Assembly (NCBI RefSeq): GCF_000018025.1
Contig: NC_009831.1
Span: 1,984,001-2,048,000 of the forward strand
From: Shewanella sediminis HAW-EB3
Lineage (GTDB): Bacteria > Pseudomonadota > Gammaproteobacteria > Enterobacterales > Shewanellaceae
Reading direction: 5' to 3'
Length of the DNA stretch: 64,000 bases
In this document: positions 26,161-35,507 of the stretch, piece by piece
How the letters are laid out: every line of letters starts with the position of its first letter
Position numbering within the stretch: the stretch's first letter is position 1
Position numbers and translations under genes: made by a program
Notes under the pieces: generated by a model
Seen by the model: the letters and a program-made list of their open reading frames with translations, nothing else
Told to the model about the DNA's origin: nothing
The model's database searches: none

Positions 26161-27143
26161 GCTCCCCATTTTCCAGTAAGCTCCCCTCTTTGGTGGCGGC
26201 AGGCTTAAGACTGGCATTGCAGCTGATCTTAGTCGTTCTCTTAGCTTATCTGTTGCTTGCCTGGTCACCGCTGGATCCTATAAATAGTTATTTGAATGGC
26301 AATCTTTTTGGAATTTCAGTCGAGCAGAAATCGGCGTTGATCTCCTCCTTAGGCCTTGACCAATCGGTGGCTCAACGCATGTGGCACTGGGTGTGTGAGC
26401 TAGCCCAGGGAAACTTGGGATTTTCACCTCTCTATCAGCAGAGTGTGTTTGACATTATTAAAGAACGTCTTCCTATCTCCTTGCTGCTTATTGGCCTGAG
26501 TTGGCTTTGCTCTCTGATTTTTGGCTATGGTTTAGGTCTGTTGGCTGGAGTCTATCAGGGGCGCTGGCTCGATAAATTTATCCGTAATTTTGCCTGGTTA
26601 GTGGCGTGTATTCCCTCATTTTGGTTAGGCATGTTATTGATCAGTCTGTTTTCCGTGGCATTGAGGTTGACGCCTGTGTGCTGCTCGGCGCCGCTTGGGA
26701 TGCAGTTTAATGAGCAAAACCTGTTGAGTATGGCGTATCATCTCTTACTTCCGGTACTGACCTTAGCTTTGGTGCATATGGCACCAATTGTGCTGCATAC
26801 CCGGGAAAAGGTGATCGATGTGCTCGATAGTGATTTTGTCGAGTATTCACGACTTCATGGAGACAGCAAAGCCTCAGTTATAGGCTATCACGTGATTAAA
26901 AATAGCTTATTGCCTGCTGTGGTCCTACATTTTGCCAGTTTTGCCGAGTTATTCGGTGGCTCGATTCTGGCTGAGACGGTGTTTAATTTTCCCGGATTGG
27001 GTGCAACCTTGGTAAAAGCCGGACTGGCAAATGACACGGCGTTGCTGATGGGCTGTACCTTAATATCGGCGGTTTTAGTCTTCGTTGGGAACCTGGTCGC
27101 CAACGGCCTATCTAAGTCTCTGTTGGCCGGAGAGCAAAGATGA
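26151..27143 (+). CDS. nikB: ABC transporter permease (NikB-like)
   Basis: Inner-membrane permease with about six TM segments, of the DppB/NikB type: a first TM at the N-terminus, a conserved periplasmic LSSLGLDQSVAQRMWHWV stretch, and the cytoplasmic EAA-like loop around HGDSKASVIGYHVIKNSLLPAVV. The end carries AETVFNFPGLGATLVKAG. The start is set at ATG 26151, which overlaps the nikA stop by 10 bases; a GTG lies four codons earlier. Translationally coupled to its neighbours (ATGA overlap with nikC). Confidence 0.85.
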   Translation: MPVSSPFSSKLPSLVAAGLRLALQLILVVLLAYLLLAWSPLDPINSYLNGNLFGISVEQKSALISSLGLDQSVAQRMWHWVCELAQGNLGFSPLYQQSVFDIIKERLPISLLLIGLSWLCSLIFGYGLGLLAGVYQGRWLDKFIRNFAWLVACIPSFWLGMLLISLFSVALRLTPVCCSAPLGMQFNEQNLLSMAYHLLLPVLTLALVHMAPIVLHTREKVIDVLDSDFVEYSRLHGDSKASVIGYHVIKNSLLPAVVLHFASFAELFGGSILAETVFNFPGLGATLVKAGLANDTALLMGCTLISAVLVFVGNLVANGLSKSLLAGEQR

Positions 27144-27970
27144 AAAAAGTCTTTACTCAGCCAACAGTGCTTGGACTGTCACTGTGCCTGTTTGCCTTAT
27201 TGCTTTTGGCGGTTTTTTGGCCATCATCGGGCTCAGAACTCTCCTTGCTTGATAAAAATTTGCCACCGTCCCTCAATCACCTGTTTGGTACCGATTGGCT
27301 GGGCCGGGATCTCTTCAGTCGTAGTCTCAAGGCTTTGCTGGCCAGCTTCTATACCGGAGGGCTCGCCGTGGCGTTAAGTTGTTCTATCGCCTTGTTGTTA
27401 GCCATGTTTGCTCAGGTCAACTGCGCCGCTCGTTGGTGTGTAGATCTGCTGGTGGATGTGTTTATGTCTCTGCCTCATCTCTTGTTGCTTATTCTTCTGG
27501 CGTTAGTCTTCGGCGGGGCTGAGCACGGATTGATTATGGCCATAGCCTTGAGCCACTGGCCCAGGCTGACAAGGCTGCTGCGTTTCGAGATGCAGGCTGT
27601 CGCTAATGCCCCCTATTTTCAGTTGGCGAAACAGTTCGGTCAATCCCCGCTGACAGCGATAAGGCGTCACATGTTGCCTCATGTTATCCCACAGTGGTTA
27701 GTGGGGGGGATGTTATTGTTTCCCCATGCACTAACCCATATGGCGGCGCTGACCTTCTTAGGATTTGGTCTGGATCCGGTAAACCCTTCTATGGGAGCAT
27801 TGCTATCCCAAGCCAGTCAATATCTGTTGACGGGACATTGGTGGTTAGCCTTATGTCCGGGAGGATTACTGTTAATCTGCCTGCTTATCTTGTCTTATAT
27901 CGCCAACGCGTTAATTACAGCGTTGCGCCGAGGTCCTCAAACCCATGTGTCCGGAGGTGAGTTTGCTTAA
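27140..27970 (+). CDS. nikC: ABC transporter permease (NikC-like)
   Basis: Second permease of the importer (276 aa, DppC/NikC type). An N-terminal TM helix leads to the diagnostic HLFGTDWLGRDLFSRSL. Five further TM segments follow, with the EAA-like loop QFGQSPLTAIRRHMLPHVIPQW and the end FLGFGLDPVNPSMGALLSQA. Its ATG overlaps the nikB stop (ATGA). It would pair with NikB to form the channel. Confidence 0.87.
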   Translation: MKKVFTQPTVLGLSLCLFALLLLAVFWPSSGSELSLLDKNLPPSLNHLFGTDWLGRDLFSRSLKALLASFYTGGLAVALSCSIALLLAMFAQVNCAARWCVDLLVDVFMSLPHLLLLILLALVFGGAEHGLIMAIALSHWPRLTRLLRFEMQAVANAPYFQLAKQFGQSPLTAIRRHMLPHVIPQWLVGGMLLFPHALTHMAALTFLGFGLDPVNPSMGALLSQASQYLLTGHWWLALCPGGLLLICLLILSYIANALITALRRGPQTHVSGGEFA

Positions 27971-28673
27971 GGTTAATGAGTTATCGATTCAATCAGAAGA
28001 GGTTAATCTGCTGGCACCACTGAGTTTCGAGTTAACAGCGGGTCAATTAACCGGAGTTATTGGCGCCAGTGGCAGTGGTAAAAGTCTGTTGGCGCAAGCC
28101 TTGCTCGGGAGTGTCCCTCGCGGTTTCACACTTTCGGGAGAGGTCAGTTTACCCCAAGACCAACGGGTCGCCCTGTCGGCGCAGTCGGCAAGTGTACTGG
28201 ATCCTTTGCGTACGGTTATTTCACAGTTAAAGAGGCGTGTATCCCCGGGGGCGGGTAAGAGAACTTCTCAGCTACAGAGGGTGAATATTAGCCGGAAGAT
28301 CGCCGCCTGTTACCCCCATCAACTCTCCGGTGGGATGGCTAAAAAAGCGCTATTGGCCCAAGCGACCTGGCAGCAGACTGATTTTGTTGTTGCCGATGAG
28401 CCATGTTGTGGGTTAGATACTTCCAGCGCCACTGAGCTATATCGGTATCTGGCAAAGCTTGCAGCACAAGAGCGCCGGGGGGTACTGGTTATCAGCCACA
28501 ACCTTAAGCACTTGTTGACGGTGGCCGATGATATTTTAGTGTTAAAAGAGGGGCAACTGGTCGAGAAAACGACCCCGGAGAAGATACTCAAGGGACTGTG
28601 TGCACCTTATACTTATGCGCTTTGGCAGGCCATACCCGGTAACTGGGGGAGGACAGATGCTGCAGTTGCGTAA
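27963..28673 (+). CDS. nikD: ABC transporter ATP-binding protein (NikD-like)
   Basis: First of two ATPase subunits. Walker A GASGSGKSLL, signature LSGGMAKKA and Walker B FVVADEPCCGLD are intact, and the switch histidine is in VISHNL. The start is taken as TTG 27963 because GGAGG at 27953-27957 is spaced five bases from it and the protein then begins (M)LKVNELSI; ATG 27945 and GTG 27957 are in frame but poorly placed. It overlaps the nikC stop by 8 bases. It lacks the long C-terminal oligopeptide-type extension. Confidence 0.85.
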   Translation: MLKVNELSIQSEEVNLLAPLSFELTAGQLTGVIGASGSGKSLLAQALLGSVPRGFTLSGEVSLPQDQRVALSAQSASVLDPLRTVISQLKRRVSPGAGKRTSQLQRVNISRKIAACYPHQLSGGMAKKALLAQATWQQTDFVVADEPCCGLDTSSATELYRYLAKLAAQERRGVLVISHNLKHLLTVADDILVLKEGQLVEKTTPEKILKGLCAPYTYALWQAIPGNWGRTDAAVA

Positions 28674-29247
28674 TGCCGGTTTAGATTACGGTAACACTCA
28701 TATTAGTTTTCCCGACCTTACTCTTGAGCCGGGGCAAAGGTTGGGATTATTTGGTCCCAGTGGTCTGGGAAAATCTTCGCTTGCTAAGGTGCTTGCAGGT
28801 ATTGAGCCTTTGAGCCAGGGCGAATTAACCCTGCCTGGTTTTGCTCAAGGGAGCGCTAATCCGGTGCAGTGGGTTATTCAGCAGAGTGAGTTCGCTTTCA
28901 ATCCTCGTTTATCGATTAGGCAATCCTTGCGAGAGAGTTGGAGAAATGATGATTTTATGGGAGTGCTCGACCGTTATGGGGTCGATCCCCTGTGGCTGAA
29001 CAGACGCCCTTTACAGGTATCCGGTGGACAACTACAACGGGTTAATCTGGTCAGAGCTATAATTCCTTCGACCGAGTATTTGATCTGCGATGAGATAACG
29101 GCGCATCTGGACATGATCACTCAACAACAGATCTGGCTGGCTTTGGGTGAGGAGGCCGGTCAACGCAGACTGGGCTTGCTGGTTATTTCTCACGATGAAG
29201 AGCTACTTAATCTGGTCTGTGATGACGTGCTCAATTGGACTGGATAA
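28657..29247 (+). CDS. nikE: ABC transporter ATP-binding protein (NikE-like)
   Basis: Second ATPase subunit, short at 196 residues from ATG 28657, which has GGGGGAGGACAG directly upstream. Motifs: Walker A GPSGLGKSSL, Q-loop region VIQQSEFAFNPRLSIRQSL, signature VSGGQLQRVNL, Walker B YLICDEITAHLD and H-switch VISHDEE. It overlaps the nikD end by 17 bases. The frame opens at 28600, but the ribosome-binding site favours 28657. It ends the nik operon, and a hairpin follows at 29268. Confidence 0.85.
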   Translation: MLQLRNAGLDYGNTHISFPDLTLEPGQRLGLFGPSGLGKSSLAKVLAGIEPLSQGELTLPGFAQGSANPVQWVIQQSEFAFNPRLSIRQSLRESWRNDDFMGVLDRYGVDPLWLNRRPLQVSGGQLQRVNLVRAIIPSTEYLICDEITAHLDMITQQQIWLALGEEAGQRRLGLLVISHDEELLNLVCDDVLNWTG

Positions 29248-29267
29248 CCAGAGTTCTGAATCATAGT

Positions 29268-29301
29268 GACAGTGTCAATCAATGTCATGATTGGCACTGT
29301 C
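29268..29301 (+). terminator. Hairpin after the nik operon
   Basis: GACAGTGTCAATCA and TGATTGGCACTGTC form a 14-bp stem with one G-T pair around ATGTCA. The T-tract is poor, so it may act as a 3' stabiliser or partial terminator. Confidence 0.6.
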
Positions 29302-29537
29302 TTCGACACTACTTGCTTCCACGACATCTTTCCATGACCTCCTTCAAAGGGAAAACCAATATCGCCCGGAGGCAATGAGTGCAGCTTATTATCGAGCAAG
29401 TTCTCAAATTTTGATTGTTCTGAAGCCGAATACTTGAGTTTTGATGGTTTTTTGAACCATACTCATATGGACTGATCCCTTTATTTTGGTTTTGTTTGAG
29501 GTTGGGCAATGATGATGGTGAAATGGAGTTTCTATTT

Positions 29538-30743
29538 ATGATTGTTGAACAGGATATCTCTAAAGTCCGTGTTGGCATGTATGTCTTGGATATTACCTAC
29601 CCGAAAGGAAAATTTCATCTGGTTAAGGCGCATTGGCTCGAGAGTGAAGGCATTATCGATGGATTGAAAAGAAAAGGGATTGAAAAAGTCCTTATCGATA
29701 CCAGTAAGACCAAGGTGGTTGCCAAAATAGATAAAGCGAGCAGTGCTCCCCATCAGGGTAAAATATTCAGACATAAATCCAGTTGGTCAGATAAACGTTT
29801 TCAGCAAGAGGTGGTTAAGGCCAAGCGCGTTTTCGACAAGTCTAAAGATATTCAAAAAAAACTGTTTCACGATGCTAAAAATGGTTGTCCTCTGGATTTA
29901 GGGCCTGTGAGTGATATCACCGATGAGTCTATCGATCTTATCTTCGAAAATCCGGATGCGCTTGCCTGTGTCATCAATATTCGTCATAAAGATGAATATC
30001 TGCTCGAGCACTCTGTCGCGGTATCTGTGTTGATCACCATCTTTGCTTTTTATCTGAAGATTGAAAAGGAGATGGTGAGGAAGTTGGCGGTGGGGGGCTT
30101 TTTACATGATGTCGGAAAAATCATGATCCCCGATGACATCTTAAATAAGCCCGGAAAACTGACCGACGATGAATTTGAAGTGATGAAGTCTCATGCCCAA
30201 CACTCTATCGATACCATCGAAAGAACGCCGGATATCGACGACCTGAGCCTGGAGGTTGCCAGGCTTCATCATGAAAAGCTCAATGGTAAAGGCTACCCTA
30301 ATGGCGTCTCGGCGGATGATATTTCAAAATATGGCCGTATGATCTCTATCTGCGATATTTTCGATGCCCTGACCTCGAACCGTTGTTATAAGCAGGGGTA
30401 TCCTCAGGTGAAGGCATTTAACATCTTACGGGCGCTGGCAAAAAACAATGAACTGGATGACAAGTTGGTCGATCTCTTTATCAAGTGTATGGGGGTTTAT
30501 CCGGTGGGGGCATTGGTGGAGTTAGACTCAAACAGACTGGCAATAGTCGAGAGCCATAACCTCGAAGACCCCATTCGCCCGAGAGTAAAACCATTTTATA
30601 CCCTGCACCCGAACCATTTTGAAGTCGATAACGATATCGACCTGGCCTCGACGACAGATGAGTTGATCGTAAAATGTGTCACGGCCGATGATTACGATCT
30701 CGATATGGATCAGATTATTGAATATCTGGCTAAAGAGGGGTAA
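29538..30743 (+). CDS. HD-GYP domain protein, probable cyclic-di-GMP phosphodiesterase
   Basis: Cytosolic protein (401 aa). The N-terminal DUF3391-like part (VRVGMYVLDITYPKG..., about 1-120) precedes an HD-GYP domain with FLHDVGK (H190, D191), HAQHS, LHHEKLNGKGYP (G252-Y253-P254) and ICDIFDALTSNRCYKQ. These residues bind the metals that hydrolyse c-di-GMP, so activity is expected. The start is ATG 29538 with GGAG upstream; the frame extends 14 codons more. The stop codon TAA overlaps the edge of a repeat-element palindrome, and a bidirectional terminator separates it from trpA. Confidence 0.9.
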   Translation: MIVEQDISKVRVGMYVLDITYPKGKFHLVKAHWLESEGIIDGLKRKGIEKVLIDTSKTKVVAKIDKASSAPHQGKIFRHKSSWSDKRFQQEVVKAKRVFDKSKDIQKKLFHDAKNGCPLDLGPVSDITDESIDLIFENPDALACVINIRHKDEYLLEHSVAVSVLITIFAFYLKIEKEMVRKLAVGGFLHDVGKIMIPDDILNKPGKLTDDEFEVMKSHAQHSIDTIERTPDIDDLSLEVARLHHEKLNGKGYPNGVSADDISKYGRMISICDIFDALTSNRCYKQGYPQVKAFNILRALAKNNELDDKLVDLFIKCMGVYPVGALVELDSNRLAIVESHNLEDPIRPRVKPFYTLHPNHFEVDNDIDLASTTDELIVKCVTADDYDLDMDQIIEYLAKEG

Positions 30744-30760
30744 TACCAATCGGTATAAAT
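30743..30760. repeat. Solo terminal palindrome of the dispersed element
   Basis: ATACCAATCGGTATAA immediately at the stop of the HD-GYP gene. It matches the terminal repeat of the full elements at 10202 and 46093 but has no element body. A similar solo copy is at 55927-55940, with degraded ones at 7502-7515, 8332-8339 and near 6588. Confidence 0.7.
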
Positions 30761-30781
30761 GCAACGATCAACGCTTAGAAG

Positions 30782-30813
30782 AAAAATAGCGCCCGAAGGC
30801 GCTATTTTTTATT
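30782..30813. terminator. Bidirectional terminator between HD-GYP gene and trpA
   Basis: AAAATAGCGCC / GGCGCTATTTT around CGAA, with A-run left and T-run right, so it can end both convergent transcripts. Confidence 0.92.
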
Positions 30814-30833
30814 GCCGAAACATCAATGTGAGT

Positions 30834-31652
30834 TTATGTCGCAGCTTTCATATCACGGGTAAACTCGCCAAGTTTGGCTAAGAGAATCGTTTCGTTAGCT
30901 TTATTTGCATCGATGATTTTTACTACGGCAGAGCCTGATATTGCCCCAGCGGCGCCAGCCTGTATGGCAGCCTTGACCTGAGAAGGCTCGGCAATACCAA
31001 AACCAAGCAGTGGCGGCGCACCATCAAACTCTTTTAAGCGATTCAGAATATCACCGATGGGCATGCCTGCCTTTGATTCGGTGCCGGTAACGCCTGCACG
31101 GGACAAGAGGTAGGTGTAACCAGCCCCTTTTTCACTGACAAGCTTAAGGGTTTCGCTGTCGGCATTGGGTGGTGCGATAAAGATAGGTGCGATGTCATGT
31201 TTCTTGGCCGACAGGATAAATGGTTCGGCCTCCTCGACGGGCACGTCGGCAATCAATACCGAATCGACGCCAGCAGCATTGGCCTTAGCATAAAAGGTAT
31301 CCACACCGTTGGCGTACACTAAGTTGGCGTATAACAGCAGGCCAATGGGGAGCTCCGGGTATTTAGCGCGAATGGCACTAAGCATCTCGAAGCATTGCGT
31401 CGGAGTGGTGCCTGCATCGAGTGCGCGTAGATTCGCGCCCTGAATGACGGGGCCATCGGCTAAAGGGTCTGAAAACGGGAAGCCCAGTTCGAGCGCATCT
31501 GCGCCGTTTTCCACTAAGGTGTCGATAATTTTCAGTGACAGTTCAGGGCCTGGATCGCCTAAGGTGACAAAGGGGACAAATGCGCCCTGGTTTTTAGCTT
31601 TCAGTGCGGCAAATGTTGCCTGATAACGGCCTGCTTGTTTAGATTCGGTCAT
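30834..31652 (-). CDS. trpA: Tryptophan synthase alpha subunit
   Basis: TIM-barrel subunit that cleaves indole-3-glycerol phosphate to indole and passes it to TrpB. The catalytic acids lie in [16 protein letters not shown], with [23 protein letters not shown] and [10 protein letters not shown] for phosphate binding. The start is ATG 31652 ([11 protein letters not shown]); an in-frame ATG 31658 precedes it. The start lies inside the end of trpB (14-base overlap), indicating coupling. Last gene of the operon. Confidence 0.97.
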   Translation of the reverse strand: MTESKQAGRYQATFAALKAKNQGAFVPFVTLGDPGPELSLKIIDTLVENGADALELGFPFSDPLADGPVIQGANLRALDAGTTPTQCFEMLSAIRAKYPELPIGLLLYANLVYANGVDTFYAKANAAGVDSVLIADVPVEEAEPFILSAKKHDIAPIFIAPPNADSETLKLVSEKGAGYTYLLSRAGVTGTESKAGMPIGDILNRLKEFDGAPPLLGFGIAEPSQVKAAIQAGAAGAISGSAVVKIIDANKANETILLAKLGEFTRDMKAAT

Positions 31653-32862
31653 CGCCACTCTCCTCTGCTTTTTGTTGCGCTTGCTCGCGTTCCTTTAAAA
31701 TATCAGCGACGGTAAAGATATCTTTATCGCCACGGCCCGATAGGTTAACCACAAGTAAGGTCTCTTTCGTCGCAGTTTTTGCCAGCTTGATGGCATAGGC
31801 CAAAGCATGGGCCGACTCAAGCGCCGGAATGATCCCTTCGCTGCGTGCCAGTAGCTGGAATGCTTCCAGTGCTTCCTCATCGGTCGCCGACTCGTAGGTC
31901 GCGCGGCCGGTAGCAGCAAGGTGTGCATGCTGTGGGCCAACCGAAGGAAAATCCAGGCCGGCAGATATCGAGTAGGACTCTTCGATCTGCCCTTCGCTGT
32001 CTTGCATCAGGGGCGCTTTCATACCGAAAAATATCCCGGTCTTACCGTGTTTAAGTGGCGCGCCATGCATAGGAGTATCGATACCGAGTCCCGCGGGTTC
32101 GACACCGATAAGCTTAACCGACTCCTCCTCGATAAAGTCTGCAAACATGCCGATAGCGTTCGAGCCGCCACCAACACAGGCGATCACCGCGTCGGGTAAT
32201 CTACCTTCACGCTCTAAAATCTGCCTCTTGGTCTCTTCACCTATCATGCGTTGAAACTCTCGTACGATAGTCGGGAACGGGTGAGGACCTGCAGCCGTGC
32301 CTAACAGGTAATGGGCTTTATCGTAGCTGCCGGACCAGTCACGCATCGCTTCATTACAGGCATCTTTTAACGTAGCAGACCCTGAGGTGACAGGGATCAC
32401 TTCGGCGCCCATCAGTTTCATTCTAAATACGTTGGGTGACTGACGCTCGACATCTTTAGCGCCCATATAGACTTTACATTTAAGATCTAAAAGTGCACAG
32501 GCGAGGGCAGTGGCGACACCGTGTTGCCCGGCGCCGGTTTCGGCAATGATCTCTTTCTTACCCATACGTTTCGCAAGCAGAGCCTGACCTAAAACCTGGT
32601 TGGTTTTGTGCGCTCCGCCATGAAGCAAGTCTTCGCGTTTAAGGTAGATCTTTACCAGAGGATTCGGGCTTAAGTTACGTGTCAGCGTCAGTGCTGTTGG
32701 GCGGCCTGCATAATTTTTTAGCAGATCATTAAACTCAGCTTTAAACGCTTCATCCTCTTGAGCCTCGACGAAAGCGGTCTCGAGTTGCTTGAGGGCCGGC
32801 ATAAGGATCTGCGGGACATACATGCCGCCATATTCGCCGAAGTAGGGGTCGAGCTTGGTCAT
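31639..32862 (-). CDS. trpB: Tryptophan synthase beta subunit
   Basis: PLP enzyme (407 aa) that condenses indole with serine. The Schiff-base lysine is in HGGAHKTNQ, catalytic surroundings in [10 protein letters not shown], and the phosphate loop is VGGGSNAIG. The N-terminus [20 protein letters not shown] is typical. A short acidic tail ([12 protein letters not shown]) extends past the usual end and overlaps trpA. It is separated from trpC by 150 bp, the only real gap inside the operon. Confidence 0.97.
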   Translation of the reverse strand: MTKLDPYFGEYGGMYVPQILMPALKQLETAFVEAQEDEAFKAEFNDLLKNYAGRPTALTLTRNLSPNPLVKIYLKREDLLHGGAHKTNQVLGQALLAKRMGKKEIIAETGAGQHGVATALACALLDLKCKVYMGAKDVERQSPNVFRMKLMGAEVIPVTSGSATLKDACNEAMRDWSGSYDKAHYLLGTAAGPHPFPTIVREFQRMIGEETKRQILEREGRLPDAVIACVGGGSNAIGMFADFIEEESVKLIGVEPAGLGIDTPMHGAPLKHGKTGIFFGMKAPLMQDSEGQIEESYSISAGLDFPSVGPQHAHLAATGRATYESATDEEALEAFQLLARSEGIIPALESAHALAYAIKLAKTATKETLLVVNLSGRGDKDIFTVADILKEREQAQQKAEESGDDRI

Positions 32863-33012
32863 AATATAATTCCTAATTTCGGTTCAAAATACCTCTGGTT
32901 ATTGGACTCGACCTTGATGTCGAGTCCAATTCCTTGAGCTAATGTTGACCATAATTTCTAAAGTTAATAATTCTGTTTAAAATTCTATTTTTGATATTAG
33001 TACTGTCTGATG

Positions 33013-34446
33013 TTAATACTGTCTCAGAGCACTAAACGCTGTCGCTATTTTTTCGTGATCTTTAATGCCCGGTGCGCTTTCAAGGCCTGAGTTAAAGTCC
33101 AGTCCATAAAAGCCTTGTTGGCTCGCCTCCAGGGCAAGCTCCGCAGTCAAACCTCCGGCCAACATGGCCGCTTGCTTATTCGGTAGTGCCTGCTGCCAGT
33201 TGAAGGTCAGGCCGGTGCCGCCAAACTGAGATGTACCGGATCTGCTGCTCTTACTATCGAACAACACCCGGTCCACGTTCGCTGGCACCGTGATTTCACT
33301 CTGGCTCTCAACATCGGCATTGACGGCGACAGCCTTCCAGAGCTGTGCATTACAGTTCATGGTATTCAGGGCTGCCCTGACCTGATCAATTTCATACTCA
33401 GATTCCTTGCCATGGAGTTGTACGGCAAAGAGATTGAGCTGGCTTGCGGTCTTGGCGATGATTTGTGGCTCTTCATTAACGAAGACACCAACGAAATTAA
33501 GCCCGGGCCCGGTGGCTCTGTGGTGCTCGAGGAGCTCGGTGGCGCGCTCAAGGCTAATGCTACGGGGAGATTTAGGGTAAAAGATTAAACCGCCATAGAC
33601 AGCCCCCGAGTTTGCAACGGCTTGAATATCTTCGCTACGCGTCAGACCACACACTTTATTATGGCCCAGGGTGAGGGTGCGGCAGGCAAGATCCAGATCG
33701 TCTTCGGCCATTAAGGAGCTGCCCACTAAGAAACCATCGACCAGAGGACTTAAACGGCGTACCTGTGCCTGGTTGTATATGCCAGACTCGCTAATGACGA
33801 CTCTGTCGGCAGGGATGTGGGGCGCCAGTGCTTCGGTTGTAGACAAGTCTGTTGAAAGGTCGCGCAAATTTCTGTTGTTAATGCCGATTATCGCCGCATT
33901 CAGTGCGATGGCGCGTTCAAGCTCCTGCTCGTTACTCACCTCGGTGAGCATATCGAGCTGGTATTTTTCGGCTTCATTGGCCAATAAGCGATATTGCTCG
34001 TCATCGAGTACTGAGAGCATCAACAAGATGGCATCGGCGCCCTGATGAGCGGCGAGCTTAACCTGATAGGTATCGATGAAGAAGTCTTTACACAAGATAG
34101 GCTGTTTAACCCGGGCGCGTACCTTAGGGATATAATCCATATCACCCTGAAAAAATTGCTCATCGGTAAGGACCGAGATCCCGGCGGCATATTCGTTGTA
34201 GACATCCGCTATCGCTTCGACGTCGAACTGTTCACGAATGAGTCCCTTAGAAGGGCTGGCCTTCTTACACTCGAAAATAAACCCGGCATTGGGGGCTTTG
34301 AGAGCTTCATAAAGACTGCGGTCGGAGATCTTAGGCTCGAGCATCGCTTCCGGAAAACGTAATTTCAGTGCTTCCATGTGCGCCGCTTTGGTATCGACTA
34401 TTTTGGTTAACACGTTACTCTCTTTTGGTGTGGATGAACTGCTCAC
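33013..34446 (-). CDS. trpC: Bifunctional indole-3-glycerol phosphate synthase / phosphoribosylanthranilate isomerase
   Basis: TrpC-TrpF fusion of 477 residues, as in enterobacteria. The N-terminal IGPS barrel (to about 255) shows ECKKASPSKG, PILCKDFFID, LTEVSNEQE, NNRNLRDLS and ISESGI. The C-terminal PRAI barrel starts at KVCGLTRSED and includes VGVFVNE, AVQLHG and LAGGLT...GLDFNSGLE. The start is GTG 34446, with GGAG seven bases ahead. The stop of trpD is two bases upstream. It catalyses two consecutive steps of Trp synthesis. Confidence 0.96.
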   Translation of the reverse strand: MSSSSTPKESNVLTKIVDTKAAHMEALKLRFPEAMLEPKISDRSLYEALKAPNAGFIFECKKASPSKGLIREQFDVEAIADVYNEYAAGISVLTDEQFFQGDMDYIPKVRARVKQPILCKDFFIDTYQVKLAAHQGADAILLMLSVLDDEQYRLLANEAEKYQLDMLTEVSNEQELERAIALNAAIIGINNRNLRDLSTDLSTTEALAPHIPADRVVISESGIYNQAQVRRLSPLVDGFLVGSSLMAEDDLDLACRTLTLGHNKVCGLTRSEDIQAVANSGAVYGGLIFYPKSPRSISLERATELLEHHRATGPGLNFVGVFVNEEPQIIAKTASQLNLFAVQLHGKESEYEIDQVRAALNTMNCNAQLWKAVAVNADVESQSEITVPANVDRVLFDSKSSRSGTSQFGGTGLTFNWQQALPNKQAAMLAGGLTAELALEASQQGFYGLDFNSGLESAPGIKDHEKIATAFSALRQY

Positions 34447-34448
34447 GC

Positions 34449-35507
34449 TTATGCTCCGACTTTTGCTTGGTTAGCGCTTGCACTGGCAAGCCGCTCAAGA
34501 AGTGTATAGGCCTTGGTGCTGGCTAACGTCTCTAGTGCCAGTGCTGTACCCGACTCGACGCTATCACACACGCCTGAAATGTACAGGGCGCAACCTGCAT
34601 TAACCGCGACCGCGTTGGTATGCGCCGTCCGGCCTTGGCCCTGTAAGATAGCGCGGGTGAACTCGGCATTCTCTTCGGGCGAGCCGCCCTCTAACTCTTT
34701 CAGGTTTGCCCTGGGTACGCCCAGCACCTCAGGGGTTAGGGTGTATTGTTTGAGCTCGCCGTCTGTGAGCTCACAGACTGAAGTATTGCCATGGACAGCG
34801 ACTTCGTCCAGTCCGCTACCATGAACGACCATCGCGCGCTTCATCCCCAGTGCTTTGAGTACTTCAGCTATCGGTTGAACCAACTCTTCGCTGTAAACGC
34901 CGAGCAGGATGTAGTCCGGGTGAGAGGGGTTGATGAGTGGCCCCAGGACATTGAACAGGGTGCGGGTCTTGAGCGCCTGTCTGACGGGAACTGCGTGGCG
35001 AACCCCGCCGTGATAGTGTGGAGCAAACAGGAAACAGAGCCCCAATTCATCTAAGCAATCCCGGGCGGTCTCCGGCGCCATGGTAAGGTCGATACCAAAT
35101 TGCGCCAGCAGATCCGATGAGCCTGATTTGCTCGATACACTGCGATTGCCATGCTTAGCCACCTTAGCCCCGGACGCTGCAGCAACGAAGGCCGCCGTTG
35201 TGGAGATATTGATGGTGTTGTGGCCATCGCCGCCGGTACCGACAATATCGACGATTCCCTGTTTTCGAGTCGCATCACTGGGAGTTGGGAATGCCTTTGC
35301 CGCCGATATAAGCGCATCTGCAGCGCCGGATATCTCATCTATGGTTTCGCCGCGCATCTTCATGGCGACTAACATGCCTGCCATTGCCGCTTCGCTCATC
35401 TCACCGTTAATGATGCAGCTGAACAGTTGCTTGGCTTTGCTGCGTGAGACACTCTCACCTCGATACAATTTGTCGATAAGTGGTTGTAGATCTGTGCTGT
35501 CGCTCAT
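34449..35507 (-). CDS. trpD: Anthranilate phosphoribosyltransferase
   Basis: Transfers phosphoribose from PRPP to anthranilate. The glycine-rich PRPP loop DIVGTGGDGHNTINIST is clear, with KHGNRSVSSKSGSSDLLAQFG, FAPHYHGGVRH and LGPLINPSHP. It is a stand-alone TrpD (352 aa), not fused to TrpG as in E. coli. Its ATG overlaps the trpG stop (4 bases). Confidence 0.97.
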   Translation of the reverse strand: MSDSTDLQPLIDKLYRGESVSRSKAKQLFSCIINGEMSEAAMAGMLVAMKMRGETIDEISGAADALISAAKAFPTPSDATRKQGIVDIVGTGGDGHNTINISTTAAFVAAASGAKVAKHGNRSVSSKSGSSDLLAQFGIDLTMAPETARDCLDELGLCFLFAPHYHGGVRHAVPVRQALKTRTLFNVLGPLINPSHPDYILLGVYSEELVQPIAEVLKALGMKRAMVVHGSGLDEVAVHGNTSVCELTDGELKQYTLTPEVLGVPRANLKELEGGSPEENAEFTRAILQGQGRTAHTNAVAVNAGCALYISGVCDSVESGTALALETLASTKAYTLLERLASASANQAKVGA

